Assembly: GCF_016801985.1 (NCBI RefSeq)
Contig: NZ_JAEVLS010000001.1
Span: forward strand, 1,550,001-1,614,000
DNA from: Steroidobacter gossypii
GTDB lineage: Bacteria > Pseudomonadota > Gammaproteobacteria > Steroidobacterales > Steroidobacteraceae
Direction of reading: 5' to 3'
DNA: 64,000 nt
The first letter of the stretch is position 1; every line of letters starts with the position of its first letter. Under the pieces are notes generated by a model. The model was given only the letters and a program-made list of their open reading frames with translations, did not search any database and was not told where the DNA came from. Below, one piece after another: positions 26,656 to 35,607 of the stretch. The position numbers and the translations under genes are program-made.

Positions 26656-28836
26656 TCAGCCGCTCTGCAAAATTTTGCGAAGCGCAGTCGCCAGCAGCCG
26701 ACGTTGTACGAGCTGCGGAAGGGCGCGGGCTTCTGCCAGGCCCATGCGCGCCAGGTGGGGCTGAATGGCCGGGATGGGCGAGCCGTCGAACAGTGCGCTC
26801 AGCATCACTCGCAGTCGGCCCGACCAGGATCGCGTTGACGCTTCCAGCGACCGCAACGCCTTGGCGAGCGCGATTTCCTCGGCGGTGAAGTCCGTGCCGA
26901 ACGGCAGTTCGGCAAACAAACCTCGCTCGCGCCACGGCGCGAACTTATTGGCCAACTGTTGTGGCGTATTGGCCCGGGCTGCATCCGGAATGGCCCAATC
27001 CCGGGGCAGCTTGCCGGCGCGCTTCGCGTCGCTCACCAAGGCGCCTTGGAAACGTGCGTCCATGATCCCCACCAGGGCTTCGACGATTTCGCGGTCGGTT
27101 CGGCCGCGCAGATCGGCGATGCCATATTCGGTGACGACGATATCTCGCAAGTGGCGTGGAATCGTGGTGTGCCCATAGCTCCACACGATGTTGGATGTTG
27201 TAGTCCCATGGGAGATGCGCGTAGCACGCACGCACAAAATGGAGCGTGCCTCGGGCAGGGCGTGCGCCATGGCGACGAAGTTATATTGGCCGCCGACGCC
27301 GCTCACGACACGACCGTCGCCGAGCGCATCGGACACCGCGGCGCCCAGGCCGGTGATCATCATGGCCGTATTGACGAAACGCGCGTAGCGCCGCTGTGCG
27401 CACTTCAATTCCCATTCGTGGCCATACAGCTCGTTGATGAAGCTGATGCCTCGCATGGCGAACAGCTTGCGCTGAGCGGCTGGCAGCTCGCGCAGGCCGG
27501 CATAGAAGCTCTTCGGACCGAAAAAGAAGCCGGCGTCGGCGAGCACGCCATTTCTCAGCGTGTCTCCCAGGCAGTGTTCGGCGATTTGAGCGCGCTGTTC
27601 CGGATCGGAGAAGGTGGCGCGCAGCTGCTGGCCATCCGGAGTGATGAGCACGCCACGGTCATACTCGACGTCGTCCCGAAACAAACCTATTTCCCGGAAC
27701 TCCTGGAAGTCGGCGTAGGACATGCGGCTCATGCCGGCCTCGACCAACGCATCGAGGGTGTGCAGGCTGACGCGTTCGTCGACGTGTCCTTCGTCGATGA
27801 GCCGCTGCAGCTTGGCGCTCGGATACACGCGCCGCTTCAGAATGCCGCTGCGGTACAGGTCGAGAAAGCCGTCGGCCAGCATCTCGGTGCAGCCATACAG
27901 GCCGCGTTCGAAGGGCGCGGTGCCGCCTTCGGTCTCGATCAGTCGGCGGTGGCGCGCCAACAGACCGTTGGATTCCAGGATCTCGCGATACAGCGCTGGC
28001 TGCTTTTGCCGTAGCTGCAAGGCGTAGCAGATGCCGTCGCCCAGCTCGCCGATGCCCAGCTGCAGAGTGCCGCCGTCACGGATCAGCGTGCTCACGTTCA
28101 GCGCGATGGCGTGCTCGGTGGGCGGAATCGGCATGTTCGGCGGGCAGAACAACGCCGTGTCCGGATCCTTGACCAGGAAATCGAAGGTGTCGGAGGTGAC
28201 CAGCGCGTCGCCGTACATGAACGGCATTTCGCGATGGACTTGTCCGATCAACGTGAACGGCTTGCCTTTGCCACTGGCGCGCATGGCGGCGATCTGTGGC
28301 AGCAGATCGGCGGTCATGTCGGCGTTCGAGCCGAGGCTGAGCAGGCCGGGCGCTTCGTCCGGCGGGGGGGCGGCGACTTGCTGAGCAATCACATTGAGCC
28401 CACGACGCAAGGCGTCGCGCGCCACGTGCGTGTAGTTGCTGCTCAGATAGTTCTGTTGCAGAACGTCGTTTCGCAACCAGGCGCCGGGCTCGAGGTAAAA
28501 CTCCACCACCTCGATGTTGGCTGGCAGCTGCTGCCGTTCGATGAGCTGCAGATATTCGAGCTCGGGGTAGTTGCCGAACACCCGCCGGGAGAACGGCTCG
28601 ATGAAGCGCCGTTCGAGCTCGCTGCGCCCCCGTGGCGCGCGCAACGACAAGGCAGTGATGATGGTGAGCTTCAGGGTCGGATCGGCGGCGACGCGCGCCA
28701 CGAAGGCGTTGACCAACGTATTGGGCTTGCCGATCGCCACCGGCAAGCCCAGCACCACATGCTTGCCGACCCGGTTGAGAGTGGCCTCTACACAGTCGTC
28801 GGGCGCCGTGAATCGAAGCGGCGAGGATGCGGACAT
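26656..28836 (-). CDS. Acetyl-CoA hydrolase/transferase family protein (long form)
   Basis: A 726-residue member of the CoA-transferase class that includes acetyl-CoA hydrolase and 4-hydroxybutyrate CoA-transferase. The C-terminal AcetylCoA_hyd_C region is clear: GVGGQYNFVAMAHALPEA, then SHGTTTSNIVWSYG and VVTEYGIADLRGRTDREIV. The N-terminal half has the family's GKPNTLVNAFVARV and LGIGELGDGICYAL segments. It is about 200 residues longer than the typical enzyme, with extra sequence at both ends. It would move CoA between acyl groups and carboxylic acids; the substrate is not evident. Confidence 0.82.
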   Translation of the reverse strand: MSASSPLRFTAPDDCVEATLNRVGKHVVLGLPVAIGKPNTLVNAFVARVAADPTLKLTIITALSLRAPRGRSELERRFIEPFSRRVFGNYPELEYLQLIERQQLPANIEVVEFYLEPGAWLRNDVLQQNYLSSNYTHVARDALRRGLNVIAQQVAAPPPDEAPGLLSLGSNADMTADLLPQIAAMRASGKGKPFTLIGQVHREMPFMYGDALVTSDTFDFLVKDPDTALFCPPNMPIPPTEHAIALNVSTLIRDGGTLQLGIGELGDGICYALQLRQKQPALYREILESNGLLARHRRLIETEGGTAPFERGLYGCTEMLADGFLDLYRSGILKRRVYPSAKLQRLIDEGHVDERVSLHTLDALVEAGMSRMSYADFQEFREIGLFRDDVEYDRGVLITPDGQQLRATFSDPEQRAQIAEHCLGDTLRNGVLADAGFFFGPKSFYAGLRELPAAQRKLFAMRGISFINELYGHEWELKCAQRRYARFVNTAMMITGLGAAVSDALGDGRVVSGVGGQYNFVAMAHALPEARSILCVRATRISHGTTTSNIVWSYGHTTIPRHLRDIVVTEYGIADLRGRTDREIVEALVGIMDARFQGALVSDAKRAGKLPRDWAIPDAARANTPQQLANKFAPWRERGLFAELPFGTDFTAEEIALAKALRSLEASTRSWSGRLRVMLSALFDGSPIPAIQPHLARMGLAEARALPQLVQRRLLATALRKILQSG

Positions 28837-28884
28837 CGGCGGGCGGTCACCCGGCTCGAGAATGCATGGTCGAGCGCGTGCGGC

Positions 28885-29484
28885 TCATGAAGCGCTTTTC
28901 AGACGCAGCGCGAAGCGCACCTGCACGTCGTTGCCGACGGTGGCGGTGTCTTGCCAGTCGCCCTGGCCGACGCCGAAGTCCAGACGTTTGATCCTGGCGG
29001 AGCCTTTCAGCCACGCGCCCCCGTCTTTGTTCTCGAATGTGAATTCGATCGGCACGTCCCTGGTCACATTGCGCAGGGTGAGCTTGCCGGTGGCGGAATA
29101 TTTGTTGCCGCCCCTGCTGGTGAACTTGTCGGCGACGTAACGCGCGGTCGGGAAGCGTTTGACGTCGAACAGATCGGCGCTCTTGATGGTGTCGTCGCGC
29201 TCGCCGTCCTGGGTATTCACCGAGGCGGTATCGATCTTCACGTCGAAGCGGCTGGCGGTCAGATCGGCCGGGTCGAAGCGGATGTCGGCGGTGAATTTCT
29301 CGAAGGCGCCTTCGAACTGCGCGCCGGCCTGTTCACCGACGAACGTCAGTTTGCTTTCCTTGGGCTGCATGCTCCATTGCGCGGCCGCGAAGGCCAGCAT
29401 GGCGGCCAGGCCGGTGGCGAAGCCCACCACCAGGCGGGCGGCCAGACGATGAGGCGTGTTCCGGGTGTTCTGGGCAACAGTCAT
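28885..29484 (-). CDS. YceI-family periplasmic lipid-binding protein
   Basis: A 199-residue YceI protein. ATG 29484 overlaps the stop of the cytochrome b561 gene (ATGA) and gives a signal-anchor segment (LVVGFATGLAAMLAFAAAQW). The lipocalin-like YceI fold follows, with SKLTFVGEQAGAQFEGAFEKF and the later GKLTLRNVTRDVPIEF. YceI proteins bind isoprenoid or other long hydrophobic molecules. The tight coupling to cytochrome b561 recurs in many genomes and suggests a role with membrane quinones. Confidence 0.88.
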   Translation of the reverse strand: MTVAQNTRNTPHRLAARLVVGFATGLAAMLAFAAAQWSMQPKESKLTFVGEQAGAQFEGAFEKFTADIRFDPADLTASRFDVKIDTASVNTQDGERDDTIKSADLFDVKRFPTARYVADKFTSRGGNKYSATGKLTLRNVTRDVPIEFTFENKDGGAWLKGSARIKRLDFGVGQGDWQDTATVGNDVQVRFALRLKSAS

Positions 29485-30050
29485 GATCGCGTCGTTTCCT
29501 GTGTCAGCTTGACGGGCAACATACGGCGTAGCACGTCGTCCTTGTCCCAAAAATGATGTTTGAGCGCCGCCGCCACGTGCAGCAACGCCAGCCAGAACAG
29601 CGTCCCGGCCAACAGCTCGTGAGTCTGGTGCAGGAACTCATAGGCGGGTTTGCTGGGCCGGATGAAATCCGGCAGCGTCACCAGCCCGAACCAGCTTACG
29701 GGAAAGTTGCGCGCCGATGACATGAGCCAGCCGACGATCGGCGTGATCAGCAGCAGCGCATAGAGTGCGACATGAGAGAAGCGCGCGGCAATACGCTGCC
29801 AGGTGGGCACATCCTTCGGCTCGCCCGGCACCACGTTGAGCCAGCGCCAGATCAGGCGCAGCAGCACCAGAGCCAGGATGGTGATGCCGAATGACTTGTG
29901 CTGGGCCAGCACGCCGATCTTGGCCGGGCCCAGCGGCAGGTTGTCGGCGCGGTTGGCGAGGATGAACTGAACTATGATGAGCGCCACGATGGCCCAGTGA
30001 AATAACTGCGCGACGACGCCATAGCGCGATTCGTCGTTCTTCAGTTGCAT
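29481..30050 (-). CDS. Cytochrome b561-type diheme membrane protein
   Basis: A 189-residue protein with four membrane helices. Histidines suited to binding two b hemes sit in AQLFHWAIV, LAQHKSFG and HQTHELLAGTLFWLALLHVAAALKHHF. Proteins of this type carry electrons between quinol and acceptors such as superoxide. ATG 30050 was chosen; an in-frame GTG lies one codon upstream. The downstream YceI gene overlaps its stop by 4 bp. A divergent YceI lipoprotein gene begins 111 bp upstream. Confidence 0.88.
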   Translation of the reverse strand: MQLKNDESRYGVVAQLFHWAIVALIIVQFILANRADNLPLGPAKIGVLAQHKSFGITILALVLLRLIWRWLNVVPGEPKDVPTWQRIAARFSHVALYALLLITPIVGWLMSSARNFPVSWFGLVTLPDFIRPSKPAYEFLHQTHELLAGTLFWLALLHVAAALKHHFWDKDDVLRRMLPVKLTQETTRS

Positions 30051-30160
30051 CACTTCGACCCCTGCTCACGTAGAGACAACAAGTGTAAGCGATTCGCGGG
30101 GCGGGGCCCACGCGAAGCTTCGATCGGCTGCAAATCTGACACAGTGCGGGGCACCCCGGA

Positions 30161-30904
30161 ATGGCTACGCTAGGAAGTCGAACAGCACTGAGTGCCGCGA
30201 GCCGCGTGGTCGTGCTGTTAGTTCTGTGCCTGGGACTTGTCGCTTGTCCGCGACCAGTGCAGCCGCCCCCGCCCGCGCCGAGCGTGCCGCCTCCATCTTC
30301 AGCGCCTTCGTCGCCGCCACCCGACTCGGCGACGGACTTTTATGAGATCGATACGCAAGCGTCCGTCGTGCATATTCATGTGTTCCGCGGTGGGACGCTG
30401 GCGCGGCTCGGCCACAATCACGTGATCACCAGCAGGTCGGTGACCGGCCGTGCCTGGCTACACCCTCGGTTCACAGCTTCCGGTTTCGAGCTGTCGTTTC
30501 CCGTGGCCGAGCTGGTCGTGGACGATCCCCAGGCCCGCCAGGCCGCCGGCAGCGACTTCCCTCCCGAGATCCCGACGGCGGATCAGGAGGGGACGAAGAA
30601 AAACATGCTCCGGCCGGAAGTGCTGGATGCGCAGAAGTATCCCAAGGTCACGTTCAGGTCGGCTTCGATCTCCGGTTCCTTGCAGGCTCCCCGAATCACC
30701 GCGCGCATCACGATCAAGGACGTGAGTCGCGAGGTCGTCGTGCCGGCCAGCATCGCTTTGAATGGCAAGCGGCTGACGGCCCGTGGCGAGCTCGAGATTC
30801 TGCAGACGGAGTTCGGGATGAAGCCCTTCAGCGTGGCGCTGGGGGCGCTGGCGGTGCAGGACCGATTACGCGTGCGCTTCGACCTGGTAGCGGTGAAGCG
30901 CTAA
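30161..30904 (+). CDS. YceI-domain lipoprotein
   Basis: A 247-residue protein with a lipoprotein signal (VLLVLCLGLVAC, C29) and a proline/serine-rich linker to about residue 55. A YceI-type domain starts at DFYEIDTQASVVHIHVF. The motif LGHNHVI seen in a YceI subgroup follows, with TFRSASISG and ITARITIKDVSREVVVP later. It is encoded divergently from the cytochrome b561-YceI pair, which places two YceI proteins, one soluble and one lipid-anchored, around the same cytochrome. Confidence 0.82.
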   Translation: MATLGSRTALSAASRVVVLLVLCLGLVACPRPVQPPPPAPSVPPPSSAPSSPPPDSATDFYEIDTQASVVHIHVFRGGTLARLGHNHVITSRSVTGRAWLHPRFTASGFELSFPVAELVVDDPQARQAAGSDFPPEIPTADQEGTKKNMLRPEVLDAQKYPKVTFRSASISGSLQAPRITARITIKDVSREVVVPASIALNGKRLTARGELEILQTEFGMKPFSVALGALAVQDRLRVRFDLVAVKR

Positions 30905-30916
30905 GCACGAACAGCA

Positions 30917-30939
30917 GGGCGGGGCCTGATGCCCCGCCC
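30917..30939. terminator. Strong GC hairpin between convergent genes
   Basis: GGGCGGGGC (30917-30925) and GCCCCGCCC (30931-30939) form a perfect 9-bp stem with a 5-nt loop. It lies in the 43-bp gap between the converging YceI lipoprotein and S46 peptidase genes. No T-run follows, but its position suits a bidirectional terminator. Confidence 0.6.
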
Positions 30940-30947
30940 TCGAGGAA

Positions 30948-33023
30948 TCAACGAGCGTCCAACAGTTCCTTCGCCAGATCCTGCGCGCCATACACATCGC
31001 GAAGCGCAGCGATGATGATCGCCGGATGCACGGCCACGGTGCGATTCATCTCGCCGTCGTACCAGAAGCTGCCCGCGATGGAATGTTTGTTGCCATCGAA
31101 GGCCAGCCCGACCAGGCGACCCTGGCTGTCGACCAGCGGGCTGCCGGAGTTGCCGCCGACGATGTCGTTGGTGGTCACGAAACAGAACGGCGTGCTCATG
31201 TCGAGCTTGTCGCGAGCGTCGAGCCACACTTGCGGCAGACGGAACGGATCCTTGCCGGTGGTGCGTTCATAGAGCCGCGACAACTGGGTGAACGGTTCGA
31301 CCGGTTGACCTTTCTCCGTCCAGCCCGCGACCGCGCCGTAGCTGAGTCGCAGAGTGAAGGTAGCGTCGGGGTACGTGTTCGTGCCGAGCACCGCGAAGCG
31401 AGCCTTGGCGATGCGCTCTTGGGCCGCTGCCACTGGAGCCTGCACTTCGTCTTCGTAGATCTTGCGAACGGCGCGGGCTTCGCCATCGATGTCACGCGCC
31501 AGCGCGATCATCGGATCGTTGGAGGCCGCCACGGCCGCGGCGCCGCCATCCCACAAGGCCTTACGAACGGCGGGATCGCCCAGCTTGCTCTGCGTGATCA
31601 ACTTGGCGGCCAGCGACTCGGGCGACTCGGTGCTCAGCAGTTTGCGAACCACTGAATCGTCCGGGCCGAGCGTTTCGCGCAGCTTGTCCAGCGAGAACGA
31701 CAACGTCACCTGCTCGAACTCGGGATAGAGCGGTGTGGTCGCGAGCAAACTGGAAGCAATCTTCGGCAGATTCGATTCGGCATACTCGCGCAATCGTTGT
31801 TCGTTGCTCTTGCCGCGCTCCGCCGCGCCGCGCACCAGCTGCCGCGCATAACCGAACAGCTTGCTATTGAATCCGGCGCCGCTCTCCAGGAAGAGATAAC
31901 GGTCATAGATCTGTCGGTAGCGTTCCTGCGCGTCGGCCGCATCCTTCCACGCCTCGCCGACGGCGGCTTCGAGCTTCGGATCCGTCTTGACGCGCTCGCG
32001 AAGTTCACGCTCCTGCACGGTCTTGCGAGCAAACAAACCATCGTCGAGCAGCGCCGTCTGAAAGCCGCGATACACCTTGAGCGCGTTCTCCACGCTCTGC
32101 AGGTAATCCGACACGATGCGCGCCGGCTCGTCGCCAGTCTTGCCGTACTGGATCATTCGACCGCGCAGCTCGGAGTTGCGAATGAGATAGGAGGGCACCG
32201 AGACATCGCGCTGAAAGCGCAGTTGTTCGACGGTGAGCAGGCGGCTGGTGCTGCCGGGGTGCCCGGCGATGAACGTGGGCTCGCCTTCCTGCGGGCCTTC
32301 GATGCGCCAGCTCAAGTGATTCGGCGTGCGCGCCGGCTTGCCCTTGTCGTAGACGCGCATGAGGCTGAAATCCAGGCTCCAGCGCGGGAAGTTGAAGTTG
32401 TCCGGATCGCCACCGAAGGCGCCGATGGCGTGATGAGGCGCGAACACCAGGCGCACATCGTCGTAGCGGCGATACTTGTACAAGTAATATTGGCCGCCCT
32501 GATACAAGGTCACCGATTCACAGGCGAGCGGGCCGCCGCGGCTGTTTTTCGAGCTGCTGGTGCAGGCGGCCTCCAGCTTGCTCAGTTCCTGTTTGCGTGC
32601 CTGATTGGCTTGCGCATCGGCGAGGCCGGCGGTTGCGGCCGCCACTTTGGCAGTCACGTTCTCCATTTCCACCAGCACCGACAGGATCTGGGTCGGGCAT
32701 TTCTTTTCCTGGCTGCGCGTGCCGGCGTGGAAGCCGTCGTCGACATAGTTCGCGCTGGTGCTGGACAGCTCCGCCAGGCACGACATGGCGCAGTGATGAT
32801 TGGTCAGGACCAGGCCGTCGGGCGACACGAACGAGCCGGTGCAGCCGCTTTCGAAGCGGGTGATGGATCGTTGCAGCTTGTCCAGCCAGGGCTTGTCGAG
32901 CGTGATGTTGTATTTTTTCTGGATGGCGGCTTGTGGCACGTTGTCGAAGGTCCACATGCCCTCATCCGCCACGACTGCGGTGGCGAACAGCGCCGCACAC
33001 GCGGCTGCGAGGCTTCGTAACAT
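30948..33023 (-). CDS. S46-family dipeptidyl peptidase, DPP7-like
   Basis: A 691-residue periplasmic serine peptidase removing dipeptides from peptide N-termini. A signal peptide (LAAACAALFATAVVA) precedes the mature start DEGMWTFDNVP. The catalytic histidine region is LTNHHCAMSCL, and the catalytic serine is in NDIVGGNSGSPLVD. Eighteen residues after that serine is a glycine (AFDGNKH), where DPP11 has arginine; by the family rule this predicts preference for hydrophobic rather than acidic P1 residues. ATG 33023 follows a GGAG site and gives the signal peptide. S46 enzymes are typical of peptide-feeding bacteria such as Bacteroidetes and Xanthomonadales-like groups. Confidence 0.9.
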   Translation of the reverse strand: MLRSLAAACAALFATAVVADEGMWTFDNVPQAAIQKKYNITLDKPWLDKLQRSITRFESGCTGSFVSPDGLVLTNHHCAMSCLAELSSTSANYVDDGFHAGTRSQEKKCPTQILSVLVEMENVTAKVAAATAGLADAQANQARKQELSKLEAACTSSSKNSRGGPLACESVTLYQGGQYYLYKYRRYDDVRLVFAPHHAIGAFGGDPDNFNFPRWSLDFSLMRVYDKGKPARTPNHLSWRIEGPQEGEPTFIAGHPGSTSRLLTVEQLRFQRDVSVPSYLIRNSELRGRMIQYGKTGDEPARIVSDYLQSVENALKVYRGFQTALLDDGLFARKTVQERELRERVKTDPKLEAAVGEAWKDAADAQERYRQIYDRYLFLESGAGFNSKLFGYARQLVRGAAERGKSNEQRLREYAESNLPKIASSLLATTPLYPEFEQVTLSFSLDKLRETLGPDDSVVRKLLSTESPESLAAKLITQSKLGDPAVRKALWDGGAAAVAASNDPMIALARDIDGEARAVRKIYEDEVQAPVAAAQERIAKARFAVLGTNTYPDATFTLRLSYGAVAGWTEKGQPVEPFTQLSRLYERTTGKDPFRLPQVWLDARDKLDMSTPFCFVTTNDIVGGNSGSPLVDSQGRLVGLAFDGNKHSIAGSFWYDGEMNRTVAVHPAIIIAALRDVYGAQDLAKELLDAR

Positions 33024-33076
33024 CGAATTCTCCCTCAATGTATACAGCGAACGGCTGCGTGCTCCGGCGCACGCGA

Positions 33077-33796
33077 TCAGGTGTCGGACTGTAACAGCAG
33101 CAGCCGCGTTCCTTCCGGCGCAATGAGAATGGCGTTGCACGATTCGTCGAGATTGTCGGGCATCTCGTCCGATAGCCGGAAGCCGCGTTCTTTCAGCCGG
33201 GTCAGGCGCTCGCGCATGTCCGGGTCTTCGAACGTCAGCACCGGTTGGCGAAATGCTCGCGAACGATACAACGCCAGGTTGAGATGGTCACTGGTGATTG
33301 CCGTACGCGCAAATGGCTCCAATTGCTCATCCCACGCCACGAAGCCGAGCGCTTCCCAGAACACGCGCATCGGGCCCTGCTCCCGCACGGGCAGGCCGAA
33401 CTCGGTGAAATAGCCGCAAGTCGTGGCGGGCGCAGTCTCGAACTGCGGTGGGGAGAAGGTGCGCGCCTCGAAGACGTTGACCAGCTGGCCGGAAGGATCG
33501 CGAAAGCTCACGCGATTGAACACTTCGTTGCCGAGCTTCATGTCTTCGAGCTCGATGTCCATCTGCTCCAACTGATCGACGCCATGCATGAGTCGCGGCA
33601 TCACGAAGGTCAGCGCCGGGGAGGCCATGGGCTGATCGTGCAGCCCAAGAAACAACCGTCCGTCGGTGACCACCGCGTACGGATGCTTCAAGGCCTCGCC
33701 GACCGGCGCCTGGACGAAGCCCAGCGATTCGTAGAACGCCAGAGACTCGCGAATCTGTGGCGCGTACACGCTGATTTCCAGGAATCGCTCGAACAT
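33077..33796 (-). CDS. Two-domain VOC (glyoxalase/bleomycin-resistance fold) protein
   Basis: A 239-residue protein of two VOC modules. The first (residues 1-115) starts ISVYAPQIRESLAFYESLGF and ends FRDPSGQLVNVFEA. The second (about 125-237) has CGYFTEFGLPV and ends AILIAPEGTRLLLLQ. Members bind metal and act as lyases, dioxygenases or binding proteins; the substrate is unknown. The start ATG shares one base with the ferrochelatase stop (TGATG), so it is translationally coupled to hemH. Confidence 0.75.
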   Translation of the reverse strand: MFERFLEISVYAPQIRESLAFYESLGFVQAPVGEALKHPYAVVTDGRLFLGLHDQPMASPALTFVMPRLMHGVDQLEQMDIELEDMKLGNEVFNRVSFRDPSGQLVNVFEARTFSPPQFETAPATTCGYFTEFGLPVREQGPMRVFWEALGFVAWDEQLEPFARTAITSDHLNLALYRSRAFRQPVLTFEDPDMRERLTRLKERGFRLSDEMPDNLDESCNAILIAPEGTRLLLLQSDT

Positions 33797-34881
33797 CAAA
33801 CCTGGGCGCCGCTGCGTAGGGTTGGTTGCTCGGCCGGCGCCGAGCCACGCGACGCTGGCTGCCAGCCCTGCGCGTGACGATTGACGAGGTTGGTGATGAC
33901 TGCCACGTGCGATTCGTCGGCATTCAATGCGGGGATGTAATCGTACCCTTCGCCGCCCGCGCCGAGAAACGCCTCCCGGTTGCGAAGCGCGATTTCCTCG
34001 AGCGTCTCGAGACAATCGGTGGCGAATCCGGGGCACACGACCGTGACACGCTTCGGTCCGCTGCGTCCGAACTCGAGCAGTGTTTCATCGGTGTAGGGGC
34101 GCAGCCATTCCTCGCGGCCCACCTGCGATTGGTAACTGAGGGTCCAATCTTTCTCGCCCAGCGACAGTCGTTGCGCGATCAGTCGTGCGGTCTGAGTGCA
34201 GTGATACTGATAAGGATCGCCCGCCGCGGCGTAGCGCTGGGGAACGCCATGAAACGAAAACAACAAGTGGCGGCGTTCGTTTGTCCGCCAATGGCGCTCG
34301 ATGCTGGCCGCGATGGCGTCGATGTAACCGGGGTCGTCGTGATAGTCGCCGATGAAGCGCAACTCGGGCACCCAACGCCAGCGTTGCAACTCCTTGGTCA
34401 CGCGTTCGAACACCGAGGCCGTGGTCGAGCCTGAATACTGCGGATACAGCGGCAGCACCACGAGCTGACGCACGCCCTGCCGGCGGAGTTCTTCTACGGC
34501 CTTCGGAATGGATGGCGAGCCATAGGTCATGCCGAGGGCAACGGCGGCATTCCATTGGGAAGCGAGTGCTTCCGCCACGCGCTGGGTCAATGCGGTGCTA
34601 TGAGTCAGCAGCGGTGAGCCTTGAGGTGTCCAGATCTGTTGGTAGGCGTGAGCGCTTTTCGAAGGACGGATTCGCAGGATCACGCCGTGCAGAGCCAGCC
34701 ACCACAACCAACGGGGCGCTTCGATGACGCGCGGATCGCCGAGAAAGTCGGCCAGGAATCGGCGGACGGAGGACGGATCCGATCCATCCGGCGTACCCAG
34801 GTTCACCAGCAGTACGCCCAGGCGATCGGCGGCGCCGTGCTGGTGGGAGGGATCGCCAAGGTAAGTGGGTTTGCCCAGCAC
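33796..34881 (-). CDS. hemH: Ferrochelatase
   Basis: A 361-residue enzyme inserting Fe2+ into protoporphyrin IX, the last step of heme b synthesis. The conserved features are VLLVNLGTPD at the start, YPQYSGSTTASVF, LLFSFHGVPQRYAAAGDPY with the metal-binding histidine, YQSQVGREEWLRPYTD, and PGFATDCLETLEEI with the catalytic glutamate. Heme demand here would come from cytochrome b561 and the FixL-like sensor, among others. The VOC gene is coupled to its stop. Confidence 0.95.
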   Translation of the reverse strand: MLGKPTYLGDPSHQHGAADRLGVLLVNLGTPDGSDPSSVRRFLADFLGDPRVIEAPRWLWWLALHGVILRIRPSKSAHAYQQIWTPQGSPLLTHSTALTQRVAEALASQWNAAVALGMTYGSPSIPKAVEELRRQGVRQLVVLPLYPQYSGSTTASVFERVTKELQRWRWVPELRFIGDYHDDPGYIDAIAASIERHWRTNERRHLLFSFHGVPQRYAAAGDPYQYHCTQTARLIAQRLSLGEKDWTLSYQSQVGREEWLRPYTDETLLEFGRSGPKRVTVVCPGFATDCLETLEEIALRNREAFLGAGGEGYDYIPALNADESHVAVITNLVNRHAQGWQPASRGSAPAEQPTLRSGAQV

Positions 34882-34987
34882 CGCTCATGACTCGTCGTTC
34901 AGGGGCGGCCAGTGTAATGAGGTCGCCCCCGGTGCGAGCAACAGTCCGTGGCAATCACCGCCATCGACGATTCGGAGGCACCTGCAT

Positions 34988-35016
34988 AAAAGAAAAGCCC
35001 CGCCGGAGCGGGGCCT
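34988..35016 (-). terminator. Rho-independent terminator of the PEP-CTERM gene
   Basis: On the - strand GCCCCGC-TCCG-GCGGGGC (34997-35014) is followed by TTTTCTTTT. The perfect 7-bp GC stem, 4-nt loop and T-run are a classic terminator, placed 31 bp after the PEP-CTERM stop and before hemH. Confidence 0.85.
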
Positions 35017-35046
35017 TCCCTACCGAGGAGCGATTGCTTCGCTGCC

Positions 35047-35607
35047 TTAGGCAGCGCGCGTCTGCCGACGGCGGCGCATGCTCACCGCCATGCCGACCAG
35101 ACCGAGGCCGAGCAGGCTCAGCGCGCCCGGCTCCGGAACGTTCGCGGGAACGTTGCTCAGGCCGTTCGCCGTCAGGGTGGAGCTGATCAGGTCGAAGTCG
35201 CCGAACACCGAGCTGATGGTGACGGTCAGCGTGCCGAGCACATTCAGCTGCAGCAGGCCGACGATGGACCAGCCGCCGTACTCTTCGCCGCCGGCGCCGA
35301 AGTCCCACACCAGGCTGTCGCCGCTCACGCCGGGCAGATCCACGAACGCGAGCTCCAGGCCGTCGAACCAGCTGCGGCTGTCATCGGCCAGGTTGATGGA
35401 CAGATGAAAGTCGGAGATGACGTCGTTGAGCGGGCGGAAGCCGTTGTCGTTCAGGTCGTGCACATAGGTGTACGACTGGCCGCTGCCGATGTAGATGCCG
35501 TTGCTGCCGCCGTTGAGCGAGTCGGTCCAGGTGGCGGGGATGAAATCGGCCTGCGCGGAGCCGGCGAAACCGAGCGCGAGCAGGGCCAGGGCAAAAAGTC
35601 GCTTCAT
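35047..35607 (-). CDS. PEP-CTERM sorted secreted protein
   Basis: A 186-residue secreted protein with a signal peptide (LFALALLALGFAGSAQA) and a PEP-CTERM tail: VPEP at 157-160, a hydrophobic helix (LSLLGLGLVGMAVSM), then arginines. Such tails are cut and processed by exosortase in bacteria that make exopolysaccharide. The 135-residue middle part is beta-rich with many Asp and Gly and no domain I recognise. ATG 35607 was chosen for the signal peptide. It has its own terminator and a long upstream gap, so it is probably monocistronic. No exosortase gene is in this window. Confidence 0.85.
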   Translation of the reverse strand: MKRLFALALLALGFAGSAQADFIPATWTDSLNGGSNGIYIGSGQSYTYVHDLNDNGFRPLNDVISDFHLSINLADDSRSWFDGLELAFVDLPGVSGDSLVWDFGAGGEEYGGWSIVGLLQLNVLGTLTVTISSVFGDFDLISSTLTANGLSNVPANVPEPGALSLLGLGLVGMAVSMRRRRQTRAA

